Below, one piece after another: positions 1 to 9,425 of a stretch of DNA of 64,000 nucleotides; position 1 is the first letter of the stretch; each line of letters starts with the position of its first letter. The stretch is taken from the NCBI GenBank assembly GCA_949987705.1, contig OX465282.1, positions 98,320,070 to 98,384,069 of the forward strand. Reading direction: 5' to 3'. This DNA comes from Thereva unica. Its lineage: Eukaryota; Arthropoda; Insecta; Diptera; Therevidae. Under the pieces are notes generated by a model that did no database searches, was not told the DNA's origin, and was given only the letters and a program-made list of their open reading frames with translations. The position numbers were made by a program, and so were the translations under genes.

Positions 1-339
1 CACTTAGTAGCACAATGTTACATTATGTGACTAATGTAACACAAAGTCGTTCAGTTAAGGTTTTATGTAAAATATTTTTGACGTTGGTAGCACAAAAAAT
101 CGTTCACTTAGCATCGATGTTATGTCGTTTATGTAACATAAACCGATGAAGCTGTTTTGCTTCCCCAAACGTTGCATTATGACAGTTGAAAGTTGGTCAT
201 AGTGAATTTGACATTTGTGGCATATCCCAACACATATCGTTCAGTTAAGTTTCGTTACTTAATGTAACAATCTTCCCTTCTCTTTTCTTTTGCTATATTT
301 TACATTATGTTACATTATGCCACTAACTGAACGCAGCCC
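1..339. mobile_element. MITE with imperfect terminal inverted repeats, left tip cut by window edge
   Basis: The right end (about 300-339) read in reverse begins GGGCTGCGTTCAGTTAGTGG. The first 30 bases of the window match the continuation of that sequence in the opposite orientation (about 22 of 27 positions). This fits a short non-coding inverted-repeat element lacking only its outer ~10 bases. The motif CGTTCA(G/C)TTA recurs inside. The right end joins LINE-A sequence directly (ATTCCATCGCAAG, as at 60340), so the element probably inserted into that LINE copy. Superfamily unknown; no target duplication can be checked because the left flank is missing. Confidence 0.6.
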
Positions 340-1130
340 ATTCCATCGCAAGTATTTGGCTAATGTCACGCCTGTCATGGATCTGGCAATGACCCAAGAG
401 TAACAGGTTGATCAGTTCGGGGGAAGGAAATAAAACGAGGAGGAAGAAGAAGAGAGGAGGCGATGGCGGTCTACGAACGAAACAACGAAACGTCGCGCCT
501 AAAGATTTACCGCGAAAATTAATTTACGAGTTATCAATTTTCTTGTCGAATTTATGTTATTTTATTAAATGTTGAATTCATTTTAGTTTTGAGCGAAATA
601 AATGTCCAGAATGTGAATTTATGTTCATTTCTTTTATTTTTGCGCTATGCGAGGTTTGAGGTTCTGACACGCCTAAGATATGTAGGGAGGAATCGGCCGT
701 TAGTTCAATTTTACTCACTCTCAAGGATAAAGAGCTGTTGATCTTTTTCTTTGAAATAAGATAGTACTTGGTTTTGGTCGGGTTGAATTCAACACGATTC
801 TTGCTTCCCCACTCTAGAATGAGTTCAATGTCGTTTTTAATAGAGTTGGACATTAGTTCACGATCATCAAGACAGGACCTGGCATGTGTCTGTCTTGTAT
901 CGAAGCTGTACGAGTAACGTAGAGTACCGTCGTCAGAGAAGTGGGTTGGAGGGGATTGAAAGAAGGTCATTTATAAAGATAAGAAATAGGGCCGATAATA
1001 AAACTGAACCCTGGAGGACCCCCGCAGAAACGGGGTGAGATTCAGATTTGACGCCATCCGATACTACCTTAATTGAAGGGCCGGAAAGGAATGGTTGGAC
1101 AATAGCTCGACTGTTTAATACTGCGTACAC
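340..1130 (-). pseudogene. LINE-A copy 1: broken non-LTR reverse transcriptase fragment
   Basis: Minus-strand frames at 933-1130 and 674-970 encode parts of a non-LTR reverse transcriptase. Visible pieces are a GVLQGSVL-like motif, the FINDLL motif, an FSDD box in the place of the catalytic Y/FADD, and the EWGSKNRVEFNPTKTKYY segment that follows the palm. The frame breaks after SNPLL. Downstream sequence continues at 340-372 after removal of the solo LTR at 373-669. The 3' part of the RT and the tail are missing, and the 5' side stops where the SINE begins. The same family recurs at 3443, 8391, 30560, 43905, 47850, 59643 and 62476. Clade is Jockey-like by motif style; this is an inference. 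Confidence 0.8.
373..669. mobile_element. Solo LTR with 4-bp target-site duplication
   Basis: A 297-bp insert begins TGTCATGG and ends TTCTGACA, giving the TG...CA ends of an LTR and a 5-bp terminal inverted repeat. It is flanked by CGCC at 369-372 and 670-673. Removing the insert and one CGCC restores LINE-A sequence (compare 60360-60375). It contains an AATAAA signal near 598. The 4-bp duplication suggests a Ty3 or Copia class parent by family convention, but no internal sequence remains to confirm it. Confidence 0.8.
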
Positions 1131-1133
1131 CTC

Positions 1134-1475
1134 GGAGGCCTCGGTAGTCTAGGGGTAAGGCGCCTGACTGCTATTCCAGAGGTCCCGGGTTCGAATCCCG
1201 GCCAGCCCCACGGTCCTTCGCCTTTTCCACTTTCCCACCTACATATCTTTCCTTCTATCTGTTCTTCCCTCTTTACATTCCTGCTTCCTCCTGTCATAGC
1301 CTTCCCTAGTCCTTCCCCGCTCCACCAAGCGCATGTCATCGGTTGGTTGATGAGATTCAACTCTAGAGCTGCTGTTCGACATTGCACAATCTATACGAAG
1401 AAAATAGATTGTCAACAGTATAAAGGGCCTTTCCTGAGACTCTAGTCTTTCACATAAAAAAAAAAAAAAAAAAAC
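1134..1475 (+). mobile_element. tRNA-derived SINE with LINE-A-like 3' tail
   Basis: The head is tRNA-like, with an RNA polymerase III A box TAGTCTAGGGG (1145-1155) and a B box GTTCGAATC (1189-1197), 33 nt apart. It is followed by a pyrimidine-rich body and a run of about 19 A residues at 1457-1475. The last ~100 bases (GACATTGCAC..., CAGTATAAAGGGCCTTTCCTGAG..., CACATAAAA) resemble the 3' end of LINE-A at 63130-63218 and, reversed, 59652-59750. It is not a working tRNA gene: the bases at the two ends of the tRNA-like part do not form an acceptor stem. Confidence 0.85.
1145..1197 (+). promoter_or_regulatory. Internal RNA polymerase III promoter (A and B boxes) of the SINE
   Basis: The A box at 1145-1155 fits TRGYNNARNGG at every position. 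The B box at 1189-1197 fits GWTCRANNC at every position. Their spacing is in the normal tRNA range. The promoter is predicted from these consensus matches only; transcription is not shown. Confidence 0.75.
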
Positions 1476-1576
1476 GTTTCAGGAGGCATAACACTCCAGC
1501 GAGTTGTTCCCGATGCCCCGATGTCAGAGTCGCGAAATGGTTGCGAGTAAGTGGAATAAAATAAAAAATATTGCGG

Positions 1577-1714
1577 CTAGGTTGTGACAGTTGCTTCCTT
1601 CTCTTCTCTCTATCTTCCGGCTAGAGTTGCTGTTCGACATGGCATACGAAAAAATAAGGATTGTCGACAGTACAAAGGGACTTTCCCTAAGCCTCTAGTC
1701 TGTCACATAAAAAA
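1577..1714 (+). mobile_element. 5'-truncated SINE copy (tail only)
   Basis: From about 1618 the sequence repeats the SINE tail at 1370-1475, with GGCTAGAGTTGCTGTTCGAC, AGTACAAAGGGACTTTCCC and CACATAAAAAAA in the same order, ending in A residues. The tRNA-like head is absent; the pyrimidine-rich part upstream is only loosely similar. The MITE at 1715 starts directly in its A tail. The ~100 bp between the two SINE copies (1476-1576) is not classified, apart from a ~22-bp match in reverse orientation to 8655-8680. Confidence 0.7.
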
Positions 1715-2189
1715 ACACCGGCCCAACGAAGGCTAGCGAATCGGATTCGCTGACGTTCGTTGGTTCTGTGTGGACGGTTTAGCGAAAGCCAATGAAGATT
1801 CGTTGGCGTTCGCTTGCAACCCGTAGCGTGGCGGTAACATCAAAGGAAACAAGCCATTTGAGCGAATGTGGAGTGGACGGGCATCGAAGTTTAACCAACG
1901 ATTGACAGACTCGAAGGCCGAAATTTTAAGAATTTGACGTTTATGGATTTTGTTGCATTTTATAGAAAAGATATTTTTAGTGGCGTTTAAGAAAATTAAA
2001 TTGAAGCACCTTGGGAAGTAAAGTAAAGCAACAAATTGAAACACTTTGTGAAGTAAAGCAACTAAACCGAATACCCGTCCCAACGAACGTTTGCTAAACC
2101 AACAAATGCTTAAGGACGTATCTCCGAACGCGAACGAACGTGAGGTAGTCAAAGTCGAATGTCGTTGTTGGCGTTCGTTGGGCCGGTGT
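1715..2189. mobile_element. MITE with TIR ACACCGGCCCAACGAA
   Basis: The ends ACACCGGCCCAACGAA (1715-1730) and TTCGTTGGGCCGGTGT (2174-2189) are exact inverted copies. The motif (G)CGTTCGTTGG recurs inside. A 155-codon minus frame fills most of the element, but it has no recognisable domain and is best read as chance coding. No clear target duplication is visible, because the left flank is the A tail of the truncated SINE. The next ~245 bp (2190-2436) contain nothing I recognise. Confidence 0.7.
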
Positions 2190-2436
2190 GTACGCAGCAT
2201 AAAACGATAAAAGTTCCTGCTGGAATAAAAAAAAAGGTAATAGGCGGTGGGTGTAGATTAGTGAACGTGAATAGAGGCGACCCGAGGACCCGACCAGAAC
2301 CGGTGGGAGTACCAACTCCGTCATTTTGTGGCGGGTGGGTCACCGCACTGCTGGGGACTCTTCTGGCGAAGTTGCTTGGGGATTTAGTAGAAACTCATAA
2401 TTACACCCAGAGCAAGAGAGGTTTTTTTATCATCCT

Positions 2437-2913
2437 GGAGCGCGTTCAAAAACCTTACTATGGTTAACCATGGTTAACTATGGTAAACTTTTGTCGTTCA
2501 AAAACTCCGTGGTTAACTACAACATAACCACGAGCATAACTTTTTCGCGTTCAAAAACTCCCGTGGTTAACCATGGTGTAGTTAAATTTTAACCATGCTC
2601 GGGAGCATGGTTAGCGATAGTTAAGAAGAAGAATAAAAACAATTTTTTGACATTTGTTTTAATGTTAATAATGAACAAATCAAAGTGGGATTTGTGAGAT
2701 TATTTTAAATATATAATTATTGGAAATAATTGAGGCAAATAGCCGACATTATTTTATGGAAATTTTTTTTAAATTTTCTTTACCACGTAGTTAACCACGG
2801 TGCGTTCAAAAACCTCCATGGTTAAACATAAACTTTCGTGTTTAAGTGAAGTGATGTAGCATAACCACAGCTTACCTCGTGGTTTACTATAGTAAGGTTT
2901 TTGAACCCGCTCC
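2437..2913. mobile_element. MITE with TIR GGAGCGSGTTCAAAAACC
   Basis: The left end GGAGCGCGTTCAAAAACC and the right end (reversed) GGAGCGGGTTCAAAAACC are inverted copies that continue through TTACTAT. The phrase CGTTCAAAAAC(T/C)CC occurs several more times inside with GTGGTTAAC, so the element is built from repeated sub-terminal motifs. It has no coding capacity and no clear target duplication. Confidence 0.7.
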
Positions 2914-3240
2914 TGGTCTACTGGCTATTGTTTGCCTGGCTATTAACCTAGGACTCTAAAGGAAGAAACCCATCCATTTTATCAAAATAACGGATGTGGC
3001 TTATTAAAAATTTCATTACTTTATATTATTAGAGACTTGCGTTTATTCAACTTACCATATCTAACTTTTGTACAGATACGGTCAAAAAGGTAGGAGTTAT
3101 TTCAGTTTCGTTTTATTTCGAATAGCGGTCATTTAACTTATACCTATATTTATTCTACAAGCCTTTTTTGGAAACTAGAAAATATTGCGTGATTGAAGTT
3201 ATAAAAAATAGAAATAGCTCGAAAACTGTGGTGTGTACGC
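2914..3240. other. Unassigned AT-rich spacer
   Basis: I see no gene, repeat partner or structural element here. The phrase GTGTGTACGCAG occurs near its right end (about 3230) and also at 2186, just outside the preceding MITE. The link is unexplained. Confidence 0.4.
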
Positions 3241-3442
3241 AGAGGCGGCGCTTTCATAGGTACAAAAGGTGCACTTGCACCGAGCGCAATTGGACAGGGG
3301 TGCAATTTCGGAAATTAAATTTAACAAAAATTGACACTTTGAAAAATAAAAATCCCATGACTTCATTTTCATTCAGAATTTATTTTTCCAATTTACTATC
3401 TCGACACAATATTCTGTACGTCGCGGCGCTCCAATAACCACC

Positions 3443-3836
3443 TTGGCATGGTCAGATAAGGTGCAAAAAAGAGCACTTAAATTAATTGATGATGGCACCG
3501 CCTGCTCCACCATCGATCCCTTGAGCCACCGTAGGAATGTAGCATTTACAAAATTTTAGCGCTACTATCATAGTGACTGTTCCTTCGAGTTAAACGCTCT
3601 CCTGCCTCCACGGCAATCTTATATCCGCAACCCCAGATTAGCCCACTCGTCTCATTCCCTTCACCTGCAGTTCCCCTTTCACGCACTTAACAAGATATGA
3701 ATTCGTTTGTAAATAGAACAACTCGACTGTGGAATAATTTCTCGCAGTCGGTATTTCCGAGCTCCTACAACATCCAAGAGTTCAAACGCAGGGTTCATCA
3801 CCACCTTCCTCCATACCCCCTTCGTACTCGTGGTCT
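3443..3836 (+). pseudogene. LINE-A copy 2: RT C-terminal fragment
   Basis: Translation follows the C-terminal region of LINE-A seen at 59776-60420: the TIDPLSHRRNVA segment, YYHSDCS..LNALLP, NPRLAHSSHSLHLQ, and then NSFVNRTTRLWNNFSQSVFP. Frames shift near 3560 and 3700. The piece ends near 3836, where hAT transposase sequence resumes, so this LINE fragment lies inside the hAT element. It has neither the RT catalytic region nor the 3' tail. Confidence 0.8.
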
Positions 3837-3839
3837 TCA

Positions 3840-5552
3840 AACCCGAGTTAAGGAGACTTATCCAAATGCTCTTTTTGTACAATGCTTTGCTCATAGGTTT
3901 AATCTTGCTTTCTCGAAATCATGTGACAAGGCTCGTGAGTGCCGAATCTTTTTTCAGTCAATCATAGGTGTTGTGCACCATAGGTGGTAACACTAAATTC
4001 TTCATGAATTTACCTTCCTCCATTACATTTATTTTTCATCATTCTTATTTTTCCCTTTTTTACATGCCTTCTTAGAACTAACGTCCAGAATAGCCTTGTT
4101 CTGTTCCTGCAAATTTGTTCTCTTCAATGTTCAAATTCGATTTCTTAACGTGTATTTTTGATGACCTACTTTCGGATAATTCTTAGAAATATAATAATAT
4201 GGAAGGCAAATTCATGTATACGTGCGCAATAAAGGCGCGCAGTTTTTCTTATTATGTAATAACGCCGGGCTTGCCTTTTGTATGTTGAATTTTGTTCAGT
4301 TTGGAAACGGATTTATATCGATAAAGAGCTAAATTTTTGTGCTCTAATAAATATCAAGTGTTTGTACGAATTGTGTTTTATTTCAAATATACGGTACGGG
4401 AAACTTATTAAGTAATCACCCATCTAACGAGAAATCGTCGGATGGGAGCACGCGCCGACTTGGCAGTGAACAACAGGTTTCTTAAATTTCTTTAGTCACT
4501 CAACTAAAAGAACCGGTGTTCTCGACAAGTTTTTAAAGCGAAGACTTCCAAAAGTAGCTCACACTCGCTTGAATTTTAATGGTAGACTTATTTTAACTAT
4601 TCATGATAATTTAGATAATCTTAATACTCTTTTTGAATACATAACGGATAATGAGGAAGATATTTGGGATACCGAAACGGTTAACAGTGCTCGAGGTCTC
4701 TCCGTACTTCTAAATGATTTTCAGTTTGTATTTCTGCTGAAAATATTTTCAAACATTTTTCCCGAAACCGATATCCTTTTCGAAATTTTCCAATCTAAAC
4801 AAAGCGACATAAGCTTTTGCACTAAAAAAATTAGAAATTTTCAGACCGAGCTTCAAAATCTAAGAAACAATTTTACCAACGTTTGCAATGAAGCTTTCTT
4901 AATATGTGAATTAACACCACAACGGAAGCTCGCACGATGTTCAGTAGATGGTTCCGAAAATATTGGATTAAGCTACAAGCGCTTGTTTGCTGAAATTATT
5001 AGCCGTGTTTTTTTAATGAACTATATAGTTCTTCCTCATAAAAATCTCAATACCCAGGTTTTATCGGGGTTTTGGGAAATTTCTCAATTTCCCTTTCTTT
5101 TCGGAATGTTGCATACTTTTAGGCGGTACGAAAAATTAAGCATCGAAGTAGGCGCTTCGTAAAATTTACCTTGTCGTTTTTTAATGAACTCGATAAAAGA
5201 ACTACACAGTTCGTTAAAAAAACACGGCTATTGATGATATGCTTAATCAAGAAATTGTAACACGGTTTTCATCTTTAAATCAACTAAGATTTCTAGAACT
5301 CTTTGATACCTCTAAAATTTCGAAATTATGCAAATAAATTCCCCGATGATTTACTTCAAAATCTTGACGAAACGTACCCGAAATTTTTCGAAAAAACTTC
5401 CTTAAAAACTGAACTCACTGTGCTTTTTTCTGATGAGGACCTTAAAGGTAAAGCCTTTCAAAGAAATATTTCAATACTTTCTTCACAATAATTTACAAGA
5501 TAGTTTTATTCAAAGTTTTAAACTCTTAAAGCCTGAAATACATTTAGAGGAG
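3840..5552 (+). pseudogene. hAT transposase, central part (ZMYM1-like), degenerate
   Basis: Three stretches resemble ZMYM1-like hAT transposases in order. The first is VKETYPNALFVQCFAHRFNL with AFSKSCDKARECRIFF at 3845-3970. The second starts near 4486, FFSHSTKRTGVLDKFLKRRL, and runs into the open frame 4569-5162 (GRLILTIHDNLDNLNTLFEY, then EDIWDTETVNSARGL). The third is FEKTSLKTELTVLFSDEDLK at 5380-5450. Stops and frameshifts separate them, and a hairpin MITE at 5001-5229 extends the 4569 frame artificially. The protein would cut and paste hAT DNA; this copy cannot. Confidence 0.7.
5001..5229. mobile_element. Small hairpin MITE inside the hAT transposase
   Basis: The ends AGCCGTGTTTTTTTAA (5001) and TTAAAAAAACACGGCT (ending 5229) are inverted copies extending further with a few mismatches (AATGAACT / AGTTCGTT). 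ATT flanks both sides (4998-5000 and 5230-5232), a possible 3-bp target duplication. It interrupts an hAT transposase frame. Exact boundaries are uncertain by 1-2 bases. Confidence 0.6.
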
Positions 5553-6410
5553 GTGCGTCGCGTCGCTGTGCGCCGCAGTGTGATTAATGGGCCTATCCAC
5601 ACGGTGCATATTCATGGCAAGTAAAACCGGGTTTATCGATGAGAGAGGGAAGGGAGCGGAAGAACTTAACGAAACATTTTTCACGCAAAAGCAAACGCGT
5701 GAAAACTTGCACACATATAAAAAGTTACTTCTACCTCTTTCTTTCTTTACCTCTGCTTTTCTCTAACAAGTAAATTTCATCTACTACCGAGTTTCCATGG
5801 GAGTCGAGTTGAGTTGAGGTTGAGTTGAAATGACACTTCAACTCAACGACTCAACTCTATGCGTTTCCATGGCTGACTTTTCTGCCTGTGTACAGATAGC
5901 TGAATGTGTACTTGTATTAAGCAAGCAGCTGTTTTTAAATTTGACGTAATATTTTAGTTATTATAAAATAGTGATCATGGACCATAAAATTAATTTATTG
6001 TGTTCGTTGTATAACAGAAATGTTATAAACAGGCGCGACATTTTGACTTTTTTAACATTTGACAATCCCGTTTGTAGTTGTGTGCGTGAACTCTGTTCAA
6101 CCTACCTATTTTCGTTGAGTTGAGCAGAGTTGAAAATCTTTAACGAAAACTCTTGACTGTGACTGTTTCCATGGAGTTCAACTCGGGTTCAACTCTGGTT
6201 GAACTCTCATGGAAACTCAGTATACAATACATTTAAACGTTCCTGTAAATATTTCAAATTTACTAAACATAATTATGCCCCGTGTGATTTCCGAGGTGTT
6301 GAATAAGACCGGTTTTGCTCAACATACTTATGGCATTGTGTGAATAGGCTCAATGTGAGTTGCCACATACTGGTACTAGGCTTTGTAAATTTGACTGCGA
6401 CGCGACGCAC
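5553..6410. mobile_element. Non-coding element with TIR GTGCGTCGCGTCGC
   Basis: GTGCGTCGCGTCGCTGT at 5553 is matched in reverse at 6394-6410 (ACTGCGACGCGACGCAC, one mismatch). The element splits the hAT transposase, whose C-terminal part resumes immediately to the right. It carries a second inverted-repeat element at 5786-6221. No coding region is seen. Confidence 0.65.
5786..6221. mobile_element. Nested MITE with ACCGAGTTTCCATGG ends
   Basis: The left end ACCGAGTTTCCATGGGAGTC and the right end (reversed) ACTGAGTTTCCATGAGAGTT match with few differences. Sub-terminal copies of GAGTTGAGTT and CAACTCAACTC are frequent. A single further terminus of the same family lies at 6703-6733 (reversed: ACCGAGTTTCCATGGGAGTC), and a diverged relative lies at 42306-42600. 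No convincing 8-bp duplication was found. Confidence 0.6.
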
Positions 6411-6423
6411 TACCGCTTAATGT

Positions 6424-6675
6424 ATTTCAGGCTTAAAGCTTATTTTGACATTGTCGGTCACTAGTGTGTTCGGGGAACGCAGTTTTTCTACATTTAAAAG
6501 AATATTGACATTTCCTAGAAATGCTACATCGGAAGGGCGTTTAAGCGGTTTAGCGTTATTAACTATTGAAAAAAATATGCTTAAAACTCTTCTTTCCTAC
6601 GAAGACTTTTATAATGAAATTATTGATGAATTTGCAGTTAAAGAAAGAAGAATTGAGTTAAAACTTAAATTTTAA
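6424..6675 (+). pseudogene. hAT transposase C-terminal dimerisation region
   Basis: The frame 6445-6675 encodes SVTSVFGERSFSTFKRIL, NATSEGRLSGLALLTIEKNM and IDEFAVKERRIELKLKF. This is the conserved C-terminal block of ZMYM1-like hAT transposases, where a S(V/C)ERSFS motif is followed by LSGLALLSIE. It is in the same orientation as the central part at 3840-5552 and belongs to the same copy. The usual upstream residues of the block are out of frame. AT-rich DNA follows. Confidence 0.75.
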
Positions 6676-6733
6676 ATTGACAACATTATTCCTGACAATT
6701 ACTGACTCAACTCGACTCCCATGGAAACTCGGT

Positions 6734-7930
6734 AAATGTTTGTTTTTTTTGAAAGGCTTTCGAAAACGTTCAACCGCATGACAGGACCAAGGTTTAAATT
6801 ACTACGTTTACATGCCGGACTGAGGACTTGACTTGAACATGAACTGACAGTTAAATGCTCTTGATTTGAAGTCGATCTGAGGTTACATGATTTTCAAGTC
6901 TACTTGAAGCCGACTTCAAGTATGCATGTAATCATAGTAATTGTGCTTTAAAATTATTTGTTATTAATTGAAAATGATTTTATGTTATTATGTTTTTTGG
7001 TTTGTTAATTATATATGTTTAATCAGTAGATTTATGGAAATATTACCATATTAAAAAAATAATTTTTCTTTTAAATTTAATAGTACCTAATATTTGAGCT
7101 TGATTTATTTTTATAATTTGATTTATTTTTATAATTGCCAATAGTTTTAATATGGTAATATGGGGGCCAAAACGCTTCCTGGGTGCATAAAAAGCAGCAA
7201 ACGAGAGGGGGTTTAGTATTGCACAGTACACATATATTAAAATAAAACATTTGCTACATTTATAGCCACATTACCAAAAAAAATTTGCAGATTGCAGCCC
7301 TTCCAACTCAAAGCACGCCATGCCACTGGTTCCGTATACTTCTCAACTCTTCAAACTATAATAAAATAGCAGAGCATGTAGTACATCATTATTATTTCTT
7401 TATCAAAAAACTTACATCAGTTGCGAATCTGCCTTTAAAATTTCTTAATTGCAAACATGGATTTACTTAGCTTCTAGGTTGTCTCCTTTTCCTTTGCTGT
7501 AGTGTCCGAAAATATTTATGAAAAAAGAAAGCCATGCATGTTAGCATCATGACTGCGATTAATCTTCTCCGCACTAGATATCTACATAAATAAACAATTA
7601 TTTATTATGAAATTTCTATACAGAAAACATTAATTATACCTGTGGAGTGGTGACATCTTGAATGATCGATATCCTAAGAACGTCAGCCTGACATATTATG
7701 TATGTATAATTTATCACAATGACATCTTGTAGTCATAGTACCGAATTAATCCCATGCGATTGAAAAATGAAATGAAGGAAGTGAAAATTGGTATCATGCC
7801 AAAAGCCAGAAATGCAAAATCCAGAAACGACAAAATCCTGATTTTGCCGGGTTAGCAAAACTACTAATTTAGGTGGCTACAAAAGTGTAATTATTCGCAC
7901 CTGATGCAATTTCAGGTATTTAAATAATGT
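6734..7930. other. AT-rich stretch without recognised genes
   Basis: Only short chance frames occur. A region at 6800-6935 has repeated ACTTGA / TCAAGT words and can fold, but has no clear boundaries. Nothing else could be assigned. Confidence 0.4.
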
Positions 7931-7943
7931 ATTTCCAATTAAC

Positions 7944-8034
7944 AGAAATATCACATACAATTTGCCTCGAACGCAAAATATTGTAGAAGGTTGGCTTAGG
8001 AGGTTGCGATCTTTAGTTGGAAGGCCCCAAACAG
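7944..8034 (+). pseudogene. Exon-like fragment resembling MULE transposase C-terminal region
   Basis: A 91-bp open stretch reads NLPRTQNIVEGWLRRLRSLV. It resembles the (L)PRTNN.EGWH segment near the C-terminus of MULE-type transposases found in insects. It is bounded by an acceptor-like AATTAACAG on the left and a donor-like CAG|GTAAAT on the right. The match is short, and flanking sequence shows no further MULE domain. Confidence 0.35.
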
Positions 8035-8107
8035 GTAAATACGTTTTAATTGGGATAATTGGAAAAGAGGTAATAAAACGTGTATAATACGATTGACAAA
8101 ATTTTAA

Positions 8108-8242
8108 ATGGCCACTTCAAAAAAAGTAAGAAGAGAGTACCTCATGAGAAAAAAAAGGATTAAACGAATAATAGAAGAACGCGATTCGTATTCTGAAAAT
8201 GAATTTTTAAGTAGTATAGGGTTTAATTTAAGGTTGGGATGA
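8108..8242 (+). CDS. Short unrecognised basic ORF (44 codons)
   Basis: An ATG-initiated frame encodes a 44-residue, lysine/arginine-rich peptide (MATSKKVRREYLMRKKRIKR, then an acidic RDSYSENEF stretch). I do not recognise it. It sits ~75 bp beyond the MULE-like fragment and could be a first exon of a transposon gene or a chance frame. No splice donor directly ends it; it closes with TGA. Confidence 0.2.
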   Translation: MATSKKVRREYLMRKKRIKRIIEERDSYSENEFLSSIGFNLRLG

Positions 8243-8390
8243 AAAATATGTAAAAATAATTATGTATTTAAGTAGAGTTGAGCCGGACTTACATGAAGCA
8301 GTACGTATGTCCCGTACACGATGGTAAATTGTACTGAGGCCTCAACTTTTTTAAATGTCCCGATTCAAAAATAATGTCCTACTGGAATAT

Positions 8391-8620
8391 TTTTTTTTAT
8401 GTGGCATGGTCAAGCTTAGGAATCACCCTTTGTATTACTAGACCGTCATGTCGTTAAACTCATGTTGCAATGTCTAGTAGTAAGCTTGACCTGAAAATAG
8501 AAAAAGAATAGTAAAGGTTAAGGGTGGTCTCGTGGATGCATAAGGAGAAGGCATTGAGCCTCACGTTTGCACTACTGGGTGTTATATGAGTGCTTCCATT
8601 TTTTAACAGCCGGGTGAGTC
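8391..8620 (-). pseudogene. LINE-A copy 3: 3' end with A tail (minus strand)
   Basis: The stretch starts with nine T residues and ATGTGGCATGGTCAAGCTTAGGAATCACCC. This is the reverse of the LINE-A 3' terminus seen at 59652-59750 and 43905-44000. The last RT residues upstream of the tail are only faintly recognisable. It is a 5'-truncated insertion of about 230 bp. Confidence 0.75.
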
Positions 8621-9100
8621 CCAACCGTCAGGGCTAGCGAGAGGCAGTCTTGTTGGAGTGTTATGCCTCCTGAAACAAGTGAATCCCACTAACCAGCCGA
8701 CAAAGGTTGTGACGCCAACAGTGCCAGACTACCAGGCGAAGGGTCTCCCCTCATCCGCAATGTTCGTGAGGAACGCTCCTGGAAGCGAACCGTCTAAACA
8801 GGCCCCTGGAAAGACATTTTCTTCTTTTGCCGCAATAAAATATCCAATTTAAACCGAGCCGTGGTGAGATTGTAAATACGAACGGGAGAGCGATTTCTTA
8901 CATTTTTGGGGGGAGTGAAATGTAATAATGAAGATACATTTCTTACATTTTTCGAAGGAGTGAAATTTTTTACTCGAGAGGCATTTCTTACTTCTTTTGC
9001 GGCAGCAAAATTTCCAACTAGCCGTGGTGAGATTGTAAAATATAAATATACTTTCTGGAAACATAGCTTTTATACCTACTCTGACTCAGTTTAATGCATA
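8621..9100 (+). repeat. Unclassified stretch with internal direct repeats
   Basis: GCCGTGGTGAGATTGTAAA occurs at about 8859 and 9021. Between and around these lie three variants of TTTCTTAC(A)TTTTT...GAGTGAAAT. The first part (8690-8820) is GC-richer and open on + (ORF 8658-8852) but has no domain I recognise. 8655-8680 matches 1475-1500 in reverse. From 9100 to 9425 the DNA is AT-rich with nothing identified. Confidence 0.4.
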
Positions 9101-9425
9101 AGAGATTCAAGCCCGTAAAAGATATATGTTCTCTCTTTCTTTAGTTTGCTTGTTTTTGTCATTTTAGTGAGGGACTTTAATTAGGTTAGTACCTTTTGTA
9201 ATTTAGTTTGCGAATGAAGATTTTAGTAATTTTTTTATAGACAAAAACGTAAGTTAAAAAATTGTTTTAAGTTTTAAAAATAATCAATTAGGTTTTTTCT
9301 TAGACGAAAAAAAAAATGTATGTCACGTGCACTTATTTTTAACAAACATTTTTAATATTTATTTGTTTTTTTCTTCTGTAATTTGCTCCTTTATTTAATA
9401 TTGTGATGATTTCCTAGCTATCCTC

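Larger units (their letters stand above)
3241..6675 (+). mobile_element. Decayed hAT transposon (ZMYM1-like), interrupted by several insertions
   Basis: The left end CAGAGGCGGCGCTTTCATAG resembles the CAGAGGCGGC terminal repeat of ZMYM1-type hAT elements (from memory of the family). Transposase pieces follow on the + strand from about 3840 to 5552 and resume at 6424-6675. They are broken by LINE-A (3443-3836), a hairpin MITE (5001-5229) and a GTGCGTCGCG-ended element (5553-6410). No right terminal repeat matching the left was found, so the right boundary is set at the end of the transposase frame. Confidence 0.65.

Noticed and set aside
1140..1212. tRNA gene
   Set aside because: A and B boxes are perfect, but the ends do not form an acceptor stem, and the sequence continues into a SINE body with an A tail.
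1733..2200. 155-codon minus-strand ORF
   Set aside because: It lies inside a terminal-inverted-repeat element and has no domain; chance frame.
2159..2467. 102-codon plus-strand ORF
   Set aside because: It runs across a MITE end and shows no domain or homologue I know.
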